Shown one piece after another: positions 1 to 8,311 of a DNA stretch of 64,000 nucleotides. The stretch lies in contig CP030158.1 in NCBI GenBank assembly GCA_003285105.1, positions 1,650,501-1,714,500 of the forward strand. Reading direction: 5' to 3'. Made by a program: the position numbers and the translations under genes. Positions within the stretch are counted from its first letter, which is position 1; the number at the start of each line of letters is the position of its first letter. The notes under the pieces were generated by a model. The model was not told where the DNA came from. It saw only the letters and a program-made list of their open reading frames with translations, and searched no databases. Source of the stretch: Roseithermus sacchariphilus (GTDB lineage: Bacteria; Bacteroidota; Rhodothermia; Rhodothermales; MEBIC09517).

Positions 1-264
1 GGCGTGCGTGGCATAGATGCGACCGCGGAAGCCGTCCTGCCACAGCTTCGGCAGCAGCCCGGAATGGTCGATGTGTGCGTGCGAGAGCAGCACCGCGTCG
101 ATGGAGGCCGGGTCGAAGCCGAAGTGGCGGTTGAGATGGTCGGCCTCGGCCCGCCGGCCCTGGAACAGCCCGCAGTCCAGCAGCAGCCGGTGGCCGCTGT
201 CGAGTTCGAGGAGGTGCTTGGAGCCGGTGACGGTGCGGGCGGCGCCCCAGAAGGTGAGTTGCAT
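1..264 (-). CDS. MBL-fold RNA hydrolase, 5' end only
   Basis: The reverse strand encodes the first 88 residues of a metallo-beta-lactamase-fold hydrolase; the gene runs off the left edge of the window. The N-terminus [15 protein letters not shown] followed by [12 protein letters not shown] is typical of the YSH1/CPSF-like RNA exonuclease branch (beta-CASP family). The zinc-binding motif is visible as SHAHIDHSG, giving metal ligands H62, H64, D66 and H67. Family knowledge suggests a zinc-dependent RNA nuclease, but the beta-CASP and RMMBL domains that would confirm this lie outside the window. The ATG at 264 is the natural start because the first strand of the fold follows immediately. Confidence 0.85.
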   Translation of the reverse strand, partial: MQLTFWGAARTVTGSKHLLELDSGHRLLLDCGLFQGRRAEADHLNRHFGFDPASIDAVLLSHAHIDHSGLLPKLWQDGFRGRIYATHA

Positions 265-300
265 GGGCCGGTCGGGTAGCGCGTGACGAGGGTCGAGGAC

Positions 301-349
301 CGAGTGTCGAGTGTCGAATGTCGAGTGTCGAGTGTCGAGTGTCGAAGGT
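301..349. repeat. Heptamer tandem array (CGAGTGT x7)
   Basis: Seven consecutive 7-bp units in perfect register. Five are CGAGTGT and two are one- or two-base variants (CGAATGT, CGAAGGT). It lies just upstream of the hydrolase start, in a 370-bp stretch with no convincing gene. Confidence 0.9.
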
Positions 350-401
350 CAGCGGAAGCGGCGAGGGTTGCCACCGCCGGGTCAAGCCCACCTCCTGAAA
401 G

Positions 402-524
402 CTGATGGCCGATGGCCGATGGCTGATGGCCGATGGCTGATGGCCGAAAGCTGATGGCTGAAAGCCGAGTGTCGAATGTACAAAGGGCGAAGGACAAAGG
501 GCGAAGGACAAAGGGCGACAGGCG
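402..524. repeat. Compound heptamer tandem arrays
   Basis: Eleven units of a 7-bp repeat (CTGATGG/CCGATGG, drifting to CTGAAAG and CCGAGTG) run from 402 to 478. After four bases, six units alternating AAGGGCG and AAGGACA run to 524. Different heptamers follow one another while the 7-bp period is kept. Apart from this and the 301-349 array, the 265-633 interval shows no gene or recognisable RNA. Confidence 0.85.
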
Positions 525-642
525 GATGGGACGCGTGATGCAGCCCCGACCGTCCGCCCGGCGTCCTCGACCTTGTGCGGGGCCGGTCGGGGTGCTACCT
601 TGCCCGCGCCCGGCCCCCGTTTCCCTTCAGCCCATGCCGCTC

Positions 643-1440
643 ATGAACCGTCGCTCCTTCCTGGCCGCCTCCGGCGCGCTCGGTGCCCTCCCCTTCGCGC
701 CCGGCCTCGCCGGGGCCTCCGTCCCGCCCCGCCCCGACCGCGAATACCTCGAATGGATCCACTACGTCCTGCCGGTCGGCGCGAAGCGGAACCGCGTCGC
801 CGCGTTCTACCGCGACGTCGCGATCCCGGCGCTCAACCGCCTCGGGCTGGACCGCATCGGGGTGTTCACCGTCGCCTACGGCCCCAACAGCCCCTCGCTC
901 TACGTGCTGATCCCGCACCCGTCGCTCGACTCCGTGCTGAACACCCCCGCGCGGCTGCTCGACGATGACGCGTTCCGGCAGGCCGGTGCCGAGGTCATCG
1001 ACCCGCCGCTGGACGATCCGGCCTTCGTCCGCATGGAATCCTCGCTGATGGCGGCCTTCACCGAGATGCCGCGGGTGGAGAGGCCGCCGGAGCCGCTGAT
1101 GCAGACCGACTCGCGCATCTACGAGCTGCGCATCTACGAGAGCCACAGCCTCGTGGCGGCCAGAAAGAAGGTGCAGATGTTCAACGAGGGCGGGGAGATC
1201 CCCATCTTTCGCCGGACCGGCCTCACCCCCGTCTTCTTCGGCGAGACGCTCGTCGGCCCGGCCCTGCCGAACCTGACCTACCTGCTCGTCTTCGAGGACA
1301 TGGCCGCACGGGACCGGAGCTGGGAGGCGTTCCGCAACGACCCGGACTGGAAGACGCTCAGCGCCGATCCGTACTACAAGGACACCGTCTCGAACATCAC
1401 CGACATCATTCTCCGCCCGGCTCCGTTCTCCCAGATCTGA
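643..1440 (+). CDS. Tat-exported NIPSNAP family protein
   Basis: A protein of about 265 residues. The N-terminus MNRRSFLAASGALGAL carries a twin-arginine motif followed by a hydrophobic stretch and an AGA-type cleavage region, so export by the Tat system is likely. The body contains YLEWIHYVLPVGAKRNRV and, near residue 155, RIYELRIYESHSLVAARKK, the hallmark of NIPSNAP (dimeric alpha/beta barrel-like) domains; two such halves appear to be present. NIPSNAP proteins of this exported kind are common in Planctomycetes and Rhodothermales and have no firmly known reaction. The start could also be the ATG at 634. The longer upstream reading frame runs through the heptamer arrays and is not believed. 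Confidence 0.8.
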   Translation: MNRRSFLAASGALGALPFAPGLAGASVPPRPDREYLEWIHYVLPVGAKRNRVAAFYRDVAIPALNRLGLDRIGVFTVAYGPNSPSLYVLIPHPSLDSVLNTPARLLDDDAFRQAGAEVIDPPLDDPAFVRMESSLMAAFTEMPRVERPPEPLMQTDSRIYELRIYESHSLVAARKKVQMFNEGGEIPIFRRTGLTPVFFGETLVGPALPNLTYLLVFEDMAARDRSWEAFRNDPDWKTLSADPYYKDTVSNITDIILRPAPFSQI

Positions 1441-1587
1441 GGCGTTCGGCGATCCGCCATGGGCTTTCAGCGATCAGCGGGGTTGGATGCCGATGGTTCG
1501 TCGCTCGGAGGCGGTGGGTCGAGCGGTGCGCGGCGAGGGCGAGGGGGGGCCGGCGGAATGCGTTCGGCCTCGTACGTCCCGGTCCGC

Positions 1588-2742
1588 TCACCCTTCCATG
1601 CGCTCCTGCATCCGCGTGTGCAGGGCCCGAGAGGTCAGCACGAGGCCGCCGAGGGCGAAGGTCAGCAGCAGCGCGATGAAGGCGAGCCAGCCCGCCCGCT
1701 CGTAGAGCAGGCCCGGCAGGTAGGAGCCCAGCGTGCCGCCGGTGTAGTAGAAGGCGACGTACAGGCTGTTCACCGAGGCGGCTTCGGTGCCGGCGAGCGC
1801 GTTGAGGTCGCCCACGAGCACCGTGTGGGCGAGGAACAGCCCGGCCGTGACGGCGAAGACCGAGGTCATGACGAAGGCGACGGTGGGGACGGCGGCGATG
1901 CCGATGCCGGCGGCCAGCAGGAGGCTGCCCAGGGCCACCGCCCGCAGGGGATGGCCGAGCCGGCGGGCGAGCGCCACCGCACGCAGCGAGGCCACCATGC
2001 CGAGCAGCAGGCCCAGATACGACAGGCCGATGGTGCCGCTGCCGAGCGTCGGGTCGAGGGTGCGCAGGCGGAAGGGGATGAAGTTCAGCAGGGCGGTGTA
2101 GACGAAGAACAGCGCGAACATCACCCCGAAGAGCCGCACGAAGCCGGGTTCGTTCAGGGCGGAGAAGAGGCGGGCGAGGCGGATCGTCCGGCGCGGAGGG
2201 GCGGTGCCGGCCGGCAGCCGCCAGGCCATCACGGCCGCCGCCAGCACCCCGAGGCCGATGTACAGAAAGGCGGCCTGGAGGGTCGTATGAGCCGCCAGGA
2301 ACCCGGCGAAGACGCGCCCGGCCAGCCCGCCGACGATGGAGGCGGCGACGAAGTAGGCCATCACGTGCTGCATCCGCGTGGCCTGCCCGGCGATGTACGT
2401 CATCGTCGCCGCCAGCAGCGCGGCCACGAGGGCGCCCTGCACGAAGCGAAGGCCGCACAGCAGGGCAAAGGCATCGGCCCGGGCAAACGCGATCTCCGTC
2501 AGCCCGAGCAGCAGCAGGCCGGACGCCAGCAGCCGGCGCGGCGCGATGCGTTGCATGAGTAGCCCCATACCGAGCGGTGCCAGGCCCATCGGCAGGAGGC
2601 TCCAGGTGATGAGCGCCGCCGCGTCGGCCTCGGAGACGCCGAAGAGCCGGGCGAAGTGCGGCAGCAGCGGTTGCGGCGCGTACATCACCGCCAGCGCGAG
2701 GAACGTGGCGGCCAGGATCGTGAGCAGGCTGTAGCGGGACAA
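1588..2742 (-). CDS. MFS transporter (YnfM/AraJ-like)
   Basis: A hydrophobic protein of 384 residues with the pattern of about 12 membrane segments expected for the major facilitator superfamily. The N-terminus LTILAATFLALAVMYAPQPLL and the following FARLFGVSEADAAALIT resemble the YnfM/drug:H+ antiporter-1 group, which exports small molecules in exchange for protons; the substrate cannot be told from sequence. The only start codon ahead of the first membrane segment is TTG at 2742. The gene is divergent from the beta-lactamase-like lipoprotein, with 129 bp between them. Confidence 0.85.
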   Translation of the reverse strand: MSRYSLLTILAATFLALAVMYAPQPLLPHFARLFGVSEADAAALITWSLLPMGLAPLGMGLLMQRIAPRRLLASGLLLLGLTEIAFARADAFALLCGLRFVQGALVAALLAATMTYIAGQATRMQHVMAYFVAASIVGGLAGRVFAGFLAAHTTLQAAFLYIGLGVLAAAVMAWRLPAGTAPPRRTIRLARLFSALNEPGFVRLFGVMFALFFVYTALLNFIPFRLRTLDPTLGSGTIGLSYLGLLLGMVASLRAVALARRLGHPLRAVALGSLLLAAGIGIAAVPTVAFVMTSVFAVTAGLFLAHTVLVGDLNALAGTEAASVNSLYVAFYYTGGTLGSYLPGLLYERAGWLAFIALLLTFALGGLVLTSRALHTRMQERMEG

Positions 2743-2871
2743 AGGGCGCGGCGAGAAGGCAGGAAAGCGCGGGAACTCGTATCATGCAGTAGCCTGCTGG
2801 TGGCGAGGCTATGCCGCTCTACCGCTCTTCTCCCCCCGGGGCTCCCCGGTTTGCCAGCCCTTCTCCTTCTC

Positions 2872-3774
2872 ATGCTGCGAATTCTTGGTCTGTTCGTCTG
2901 CCTCCCGCTCCTGGCCGCCTGCGGCGACGACCCCGCTCCCCGAACGCCTGCCGTGACCGACCTCCACGCCCGCCTCGAACCCCTCTTCGCCCGCTACCCC
3001 GAGGCCACCGTCGCCGTCGCCGTGCGCGATCCCCACACGAACACGCGGTACGATTTCCACGCCGAACGGCTTTTCCATGCCGCCAGCACCATGAAGGTGC
3101 CGGTCATGATCGAGGTCTACCGCCAGGCCGAGGCCGGCCGCTTCTCGCTGGACGACTCGCTCCTCGTCCGAAACACGTTCCGCTCCATTGTGGACGGTTC
3201 GGCCTACCGCATCGAGGACGATTCGGACGACGCGCTGTACCGGATGCTCGGGCGGCGCATGGCCATCCGGGACCTGGTCCACCGCATGATCACCGTGTCG
3301 TCGAACCTGGCTACGAACCTGCTCATCGACCTCGTCACGGCGGACTCCGTGCAGGCTACGGCGGAGCGCCTGGGCGTCCGGCACATGCAGGTCCGGCGCG
3401 GGGTGGAAGACCTCCTCGCGTTCCGGCAGGGGCTCAACAACACCGCCACGGCCGCCGACCTTGCCGTGCTGCTCGACGCCCTGCGCCGGGGCGCGGCCGT
3501 CTCGCCCGAGGCCGATCGGGCCATGATCGACGTGCTGCTCGATCAGCAGTTCGGCGATCTGATTCCGGCCGGGTTGCCGCCGGGGGTGCGTGTGGCGCAC
3601 AAGACCGGGGCGATCACGCGCATCCATCACGATGCGGCCATCGTGTATCCGGAGCGGGGACCGGCTTACGTGCTCGTCGTGCTGACCGAGGGCATCGAGG
3701 ATCAGGCGCGATCGGCCGAACTGGTGGCGGAGGTGGCTCGTGGGGTGCACGAGACGCTGCGGCCGGCGCGCTGA
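2872..3774 (+). CDS. Class A beta-lactamase-like serine hydrolase lipoprotein
   Basis: A 300-residue protein beginning MLRILGLFVCLPLLAACGDD, a lipoprotein signal with the acceptor cysteine at position 17. The body is a beta-lactamase2-type fold. The active-site motif STMK is at residues 72-75, an SSN triplet (VSSNLATN) replaces the SDN motif, and KTG is present in AHKTGAIT. The omega-loop region reads RRGVEDLLAFRQGLNNTATA, which keeps a glutamate but is unlike clinical class A enzymes. It is therefore probably a membrane-anchored serine hydrolase that could act on beta-lactams or peptidoglycan peptides; activity is not assured. The long in-frame extension upstream of 2872 is a shadow of the divergent MFS gene. 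Confidence 0.85.
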   Translation: MLRILGLFVCLPLLAACGDDPAPRTPAVTDLHARLEPLFARYPEATVAVAVRDPHTNTRYDFHAERLFHAASTMKVPVMIEVYRQAEAGRFSLDDSLLVRNTFRSIVDGSAYRIEDDSDDALYRMLGRRMAIRDLVHRMITVSSNLATNLLIDLVTADSVQATAERLGVRHMQVRRGVEDLLAFRQGLNNTATAADLAVLLDALRRGAAVSPEADRAMIDVLLDQQFGDLIPAGLPPGVRVAHKTGAITRIHHDAAIVYPERGPAYVLVVLTEGIEDQARSAELVAEVARGVHETLRPAR

Positions 3775-3790
3775 AACGATGTGGTAACGC

Positions 3791-3856
3791 CGGCCGTCGG
3801 GCCGCCGTGGGGCTGCCGTGGGGCCACCGTGGGGCTGCCGTCGGGCCGCCACTCTG
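3791..3856. repeat. 11-bp tandem array (CTGCCGTGGGG)
   Basis: About six degenerate 11-bp units of the type CNGCCGTGGGG, directly after the stop codon of the beta-lactamase-like gene. The rest of 3775-4459 holds no convincing gene; the small frames there lack any recognisable product. It does contain the palindrome listed separately at 4291-4365. Confidence 0.75.
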
Positions 3857-4290
3857 GAACCTGGAGCCGATAACGGTCATACAGAGCGCCTGTCCGATGC
3901 ACCGGCTTCGCGCCGACGTTATCCTGATTTCTCTCCTCATCGCATGGCCGCGCGCGCCCGCACCACCCTGAAAGCCTCCCTCTGCTTCGCCCGGAAGCGA
4001 TGGCTCGGGCTATGCCAGCCGCATGAACGCGGCTGATCCCCCGCTTCTCTCCCCCGCGCGCCCACCGCACTTCCTTCCGTAGCCCCCACCTTCGCGGCCG
4101 TCCCGGCCGATCTCCGGGGGCCTCCCTGTCGGAATATCCCGCGTCGTTGGTATGTTGGGCGTGGGGCCGTGTCGTGTTTCTGACCGTCCCGGTGTCTTCT
4201 TCCCGAACTACCCTCTGGCTCCCTGACACGTTTGGACATAGTGCAAACGTCCTCGAAAACACGCCGGAAATCGCTCTTTGTGTCCTCACC

Positions 4291-4365
4291 GTCATGCCCG
4301 CGCAGGCGGGAATCCAGGATGTACGAGCCTTTTCTCTGGATCCCCGATCGGCGTCGGGGATGACG
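4291..4365. repeat. REP-like intergenic palindrome
   Basis: A 75-bp imperfect palindrome. Its ends are GTCATGCCCGCG and GTCGGGGATGAC, and the inner arms are AATCCAG and CTGGAT. Each half forms its own small hairpin (CCCGC-GCA-GGCGGG and CCCCGAT-CGGC-GTCGGGG). The layout and wording match the widespread bacterial REP-like family with GTCATTCCCGC...GGAATCCAG halves. Confidence 0.8.
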
Positions 4366-4459
4366 AAACCCGACGATTTCTCGTTCTTCGAGCGCATGCG
4401 CTCAACGCGTCAGGTAGCTATAACCACCCCATCCGACCTCTCAAAGGGCTATCTCATCG

Positions 4460-6808
4460 ATGGAGTTATCGATTCTCAATCTGCTGCTCGTCTTGCTGGT
4501 TGCCTGGGTAGCCGGGCAACTGGCCAACCGCATCGGCTATCCGTCGGTGCTGGGCGAACTGCTGGCCGGCATCCTGCTCGGGCCGCCGCTGCTGGGGGTG
4601 CTCGCCTCCAGCCCCGCGCTGGAGGTGCTGGCCGAAGCCGGGATCCTGCTGATGATGTTTTACATCGGCATGGAGATCGACCCCCGCGAGCTGGGGCGGG
4701 CCTCGCGCGGCGGTTTCCTGGCGGCCATCGGTGGCTTCATCACGCCCTTCGTGCTGTGCTACCTCGTCATCGTCGCCGCCGGCGGGTCGCAGATGGCCGG
4801 CATCTTCGTCGGCATTGCCGCCGGGGTGACGTCGCTGGCGACCAAGTCCCGCATCCTGGTCGATCTGAAGCTGCTGGACACCCGCATCGCGCACGTCCTG
4901 ATGGCCGGCGCGTTGATCGCGGACACGCTATCGCTGGTGATCTTTGCCGGCGTGCTGGGCGTGGCCGAGGCCGGTAGTCTGAACCTGGGCAGCCTCGGGC
5001 TGGTGACCCTCAAGGCCGTCGGGTTCTTTGCCGTGGCGGCCCTGGTGGGGCTCAAGGGCTTCCCGGTGCTGGGCCGTTACCTGCGCGGCGTTCGCTCCTT
5101 CACGCGCACGTCCAACTTCATGCTGCTGCTCATCATCGCCTTCGCCTATGCCGAGCTGGCCGAGCTGGCCGGGATGCACGGCATCCTGGGCGCGTTCCTG
5201 GCCGGGCTGTTCCTGCGCGAGAGCGTGCTGGGGCGGTCGATGTCGAAGGAGATCATGGACCTCGTACGCGACGCCTCCATCGGCTTCCTGGCGCCGCTGT
5301 TCTTCGTGACGGCCGGTTTCGCTGTGTCGCTGGAGGTCTTCACGGCCGACCTGGGGCTGCTCCTGGGGATCATCGGGCTGGCTACGGCCGGCAAGATCGT
5401 CGGGACGGCGTTGTTCTACCTGCCCACGGGGCACGGCTGGCGGGAAGGGCTGACGATCGGGGCGGGGATGAACGGGCGCGGCGCGGTAGAGATCATCATC
5501 GCGCAGATCGCGCTGACGATGGGCCTGATCGACCAGGAGATCTTCTCGATTCTCGTCGTCATGGCCATCGTTACGACGGCGACGGTGCCGGTCTTTCTGA
5601 AATGGGGTACCGACTGGTTGCGGCGGCGCGGCGAGCTGGTGCGCTCGGACCAGGAGCGCCAGGGCGTGCTGATCGTCGGCGGGGGGCCGACGGCGCGGGC
5701 TCTGGGCCGGGTGCTGGCACAGACGCAGCCCGTCTGGATCGTCGACCGCAACCGGGATCACATCGCCCGGGCCGCCGCGGACGGGCTGCACGCGGTGGCG
5801 GGCAATGCGCTGGACGAGGAGGTGCTGAGCGAGGCCAACGCCGCCGGGGTGCGTCACGTCGTCGCCATGACGGCCAACGCCGAGGTCAACGCGCTGGTGG
5901 CTCGCCTGGCGCGGACGGTCTTCTATGTGCCGGAGGTGCACGTGCTCCAGAGCGGCAGCGACGAGCGGGAGCAGGCGGCGCTGCGGGAACACCTGCAGGC
6001 CACCACGCTCTTTGGCCGACCGATCCGGCTGGCGGTCTGGGATTACCACCTGGATCACGGAGCAGAGGAGGACGCCTGGGTCGTCGCCCGGGCGCAATCC
6101 GTGGAGACGTTCCTCGACGAACTGGAGGCGGCCGGCCCGGGCCTGCCGCTGGCGCTCGAGCGCGACGGCCAGGTGCAGCCCTTCCACAGCGGCCTCGAAC
6201 TCCACGAGGGGGATCGCGTGCGACTCGTCTGGAGCACCGACGGTGCGCGGTCCTCCCGCGACCGTTTCGACCGGCTGGTGGAGGCGGCCCCGGTGCTGGA
6301 CCTGCCGCCCGACGTCTCGGCGGCCGCGTTCTTCGAGGAGGCCGCCGGCCTTCTGGCGCCGCGAGCCGGTGTGCCGGCGGCAACGCTGGCGCAGCGGCTG
6401 CTGGCCCGCGAGGCCACCAGCAGCACCGTCCTGCTGCCGGGCCTGGCCATCCCGCACGTGGTCGTCGAGGGGACGGGCCACTTCGACCTGCTGCTGGCCC
6501 GCAGCCGGAGCGGCATCCTCCTGCCCGATCAACCCGACCCGGTGCGTGCCCTCTTCGTGCTCGTGGGCACGCCGGACGAGCGGACGTTCCACCTGCGGGC
6601 GCTCTCGGCCATCGCGCAGATCGTCTCCCGCCCCGACTTCGAGCAGGCCTGGACGGAGGCGCCCGATGCGGAGGCGCTGCGCCGGATCGTCCGCACCGCC
6701 GAGCGGCGGCGCCTGCCGGATACGCCGGCCCGGCCGGCCGCCCGGCACCCCGCGGCCGTTTCGCCCGGCAGCACCGCGCCGCCGGAGGACGGCGCCGGCA
6801 CGGCATAG
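4460..6808 (+). CDS. CPA2 cation:proton antiporter with TrkA-N and EIIA domains
   Basis: A 782-residue inner-membrane protein. Residues 1 to about 385 form the multi-spanning antiporter core of the CPA2 (Kef/NapA-like) family, including NRIGYPSVLGELLAGILLG and GMHGILGAFLAGLFL. From about residue 400 there is a nucleotide-binding TrkA-N domain (GVLIVGGGPTARALG, then an acidic WIVDRNRDH). From about residue 620 there is a PTS EIIA (fructose/Ntr-type) domain with the phospho-acceptor motif LAIPHVVV, placing the histidine at 666. Family knowledge says these proteins exchange Na+ or K+ for protons; the EIIA domain may sense metabolic state. It heads a plus-strand series with nhaA and sbtAB, 48 bp upstream of nhaA. 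Confidence 0.9.
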   Translation: MELSILNLLLVLLVAWVAGQLANRIGYPSVLGELLAGILLGPPLLGVLASSPALEVLAEAGILLMMFYIGMEIDPRELGRASRGGFLAAIGGFITPFVLCYLVIVAAGGSQMAGIFVGIAAGVTSLATKSRILVDLKLLDTRIAHVLMAGALIADTLSLVIFAGVLGVAEAGSLNLGSLGLVTLKAVGFFAVAALVGLKGFPVLGRYLRGVRSFTRTSNFMLLLIIAFAYAELAELAGMHGILGAFLAGLFLRESVLGRSMSKEIMDLVRDASIGFLAPLFFVTAGFAVSLEVFTADLGLLLGIIGLATAGKIVGTALFYLPTGHGWREGLTIGAGMNGRGAVEIIIAQIALTMGLIDQEIFSILVVMAIVTTATVPVFLKWGTDWLRRRGELVRSDQERQGVLIVGGGPTARALGRVLAQTQPVWIVDRNRDHIARAAADGLHAVAGNALDEEVLSEANAAGVRHVVAMTANAEVNALVARLARTVFYVPEVHVLQSGSDEREQAALREHLQATTLFGRPIRLAVWDYHLDHGAEEDAWVVARAQSVETFLDELEAAGPGLPLALERDGQVQPFHSGLELHEGDRVRLVWSTDGARSSRDRFDRLVEAAPVLDLPPDVSAAAFFEEAAGLLAPRAGVPAATLAQRLLAREATSSTVLLPGLAIPHVVVEGTGHFDLLLARSRSGILLPDQPDPVRALFVLVGTPDERTFHLRALSAIAQIVSRPDFEQAWTEAPDAEALRRIVRTAERRRLPDTPARPAARHPAAVSPGSTAPPEDGAGTA

Positions 6809-6856
6809 ATCCCCTTCTCCGTCGTTACCGCATTCCACTCCCGACCCGAACCGATC

Positions 6857-8215
6857 ATGCAGATCCAGGATACCTCATCGAACACGCTGGTCCGTGCCTT
6901 TCAGTCGTTCATCCGGATGGAGGCGGCCGGCGGCATCTTGCTGCTGGTGTGTGCCGTGATCGCCCTGATCTGGGCCAACTCGCCCTGGGCCACGAGCTAC
7001 ACGGACCTGTTCCAGACGCTGGTGACCGTCGGGGCCGGCAGCTTTGCCATCTCCAAGCCGCTGCTGCTGTGGATCAACGACGGGCTGATGGCCATCTTCT
7101 TCTTCCTGGTCGGCCTGGAGATCAAGCGTGAGGTGATGGTGGGCGAGCTGGCGGCGCCGAAGAAGGCCGCGCTGGCCGTGGCGGCGGCCATCGGCGGGAT
7201 GATCGTGCCGGCACTGATCTACACGATGCTGAACTTCGGCACGGAGACGGCCAGCGGCTGGGGCATCCCGATGGCGACGGACATCGCCTTTGCGCTGGGC
7301 GTGCTGGCGCTGCTGGGCAAGCGGGCGCCGCTGGCGCTGAAGGTGTTCCTGACGGCCGTGGCCATCGTGGACGACCTCGGCGCGGTGCTGGTCATCGCCT
7401 TCTTCTACACGGAGCAGCTGTCGATGGGCGCGCTCGGCGTCGGTGCGCTGTTCTTCGTCGCCTTGCTGGCGGTGAACCGGCTGGGCGTGCGGCGGACGGC
7501 GGTCTACGTGATCCTGGGCATCGGGCTCTGGGTGGCCTTCCTGAAGTCGGGCGTGCACGCGACCATCGCGGGGGTGCTGGTGGCGCTGACGATCCCGGCC
7601 AACCGGCTGATCGACGTGCCGACGCTGGCCGAACGGGTGCGCAGCGTGCTGGACGTCTTCACGCGCGGCGCGCAGGCCGGGCGGCACAAGATGACGGAGG
7701 AGCAACAGGATGCGCTGCACACGATGGAGGACGCCCTGGAGAAGGCGGAAGCCCCGCTGATGCGGATGGAACACGCCCTGCACGGCTGGGTCGCCTTCGG
7801 CATCATGCCGGTCTTTGCCCTGGCCAACGCCGGCGTGGCCCTGGGCGGCGACGTCGGCGCGGCCTTCGGCAACCCGGTGACGCTGGGCATCATCCTGGGC
7901 CTGGTCATCGGCAAGCAGATCGGGGTGACGCTGTTCGCGTGGCTGGCGGTGCGCCTGGGGCTGGCACAGTTGCCGGGGGGGACCTCGTGGCGCCAGATCC
8001 ACGGCGTCTCGGCGCTCTGCGGCATCGGCTTTACGATGTCGCTGTTCATCGCCAACCTGGCCTTCGACAGCGCGGCCGTGCTGGACAGCGCCAAGATCGG
8101 CATCCTGTCGGCCTCGCTGATCTCCGGGCTGCTGGGCTGGTTCCTGCTGACGCGCCAGCCCGCCACGAGCCCCGCGGAGGCCGTGGCCGAGCCTGAGCCG
8201 GAACACGCGGCTTGA
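6857..8215 (+). CDS. nhaA: Na+/H+ antiporter NhaA
   Basis: A 452-residue NhaA family protein. The diagnostic segments are present: FIRMEAAGGILLLVCA near the N-terminus, NDGLMAIFFFLVGLEIKRE, ATDIAFALGVLALLGKRAP, and the ion-binding pair AIVDDLGAV (D172/D173, corresponding to D163/D164 of E. coli). A charged insertion around residues 270-300 (MTEEQQDALHTMEDALEKA) is seen in the longer NhaA forms. It acts in the inner membrane, expelling sodium in exchange for two protons. Placed between a CPA2 antiporter and the Na+-dependent bicarbonate transporter SbtA, it probably restores the sodium gradient that SbtA consumes. Confidence 0.95.
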   Translation: MQIQDTSSNTLVRAFQSFIRMEAAGGILLLVCAVIALIWANSPWATSYTDLFQTLVTVGAGSFAISKPLLLWINDGLMAIFFFLVGLEIKREVMVGELAAPKKAALAVAAAIGGMIVPALIYTMLNFGTETASGWGIPMATDIAFALGVLALLGKRAPLALKVFLTAVAIVDDLGAVLVIAFFYTEQLSMGALGVGALFFVALLAVNRLGVRRTAVYVILGIGLWVAFLKSGVHATIAGVLVALTIPANRLIDVPTLAERVRSVLDVFTRGAQAGRHKMTEEQQDALHTMEDALEKAEAPLMRMEHALHGWVAFGIMPVFALANAGVALGGDVGAAFGNPVTLGIILGLVIGKQIGVTLFAWLAVRLGLAQLPGGTSWRQIHGVSALCGIGFTMSLFIANLAFDSAAVLDSAKIGILSASLISGLLGWFLLTRQPATSPAEAVAEPEPEHAA

Positions 8216-8241
8216 GTCCGTCGTCTCCGTGCCCGTTTTTC

Positions 8242-8278
8242 GAAAGGCCTTCTCTCCGCGGCCGGGGGAAGGCCTTTC
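8242..8278. other. Perfect 11-bp hairpin between nhaA and sbtA
   Basis: GAAAGGCCTTC at 8242-8252 pairs perfectly with GAAGGCCTTTC at 8268-8278 around a 15-base loop. No U-tract follows on the plus strand, so it is not a classical intrinsic terminator. It could act as a processing or attenuation hairpin separating nhaA from sbtA expression. Confidence 0.6.
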
Positions 8279-8311
8279 CCATGGCGTGTCCTCTCACCAA
8301 CCCGATGCCCG

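Noticed and set aside
301-524. Possible CRISPR array
   Set aside because: The units are contiguous heptamers without spacers, so this is a simple tandem repeat.
433-633. N-terminal extension of the NIPSNAP protein
   Set aside because: The extra residues are encoded by heptamer arrays and precede a clear Tat signal, so translation from 634 or 643 is more likely.
3937-4397. Small frames in the gap before the CPA2 antiporter
   Set aside because: They have no recognisable product, overlap the REP-like palindrome, and show no ribosome-binding context.
8242-8278. Intrinsic terminator after nhaA
   Set aside because: The hairpin is strong, but no T-run follows on the plus strand and none follows on the minus strand, so it is listed only as a hairpin.
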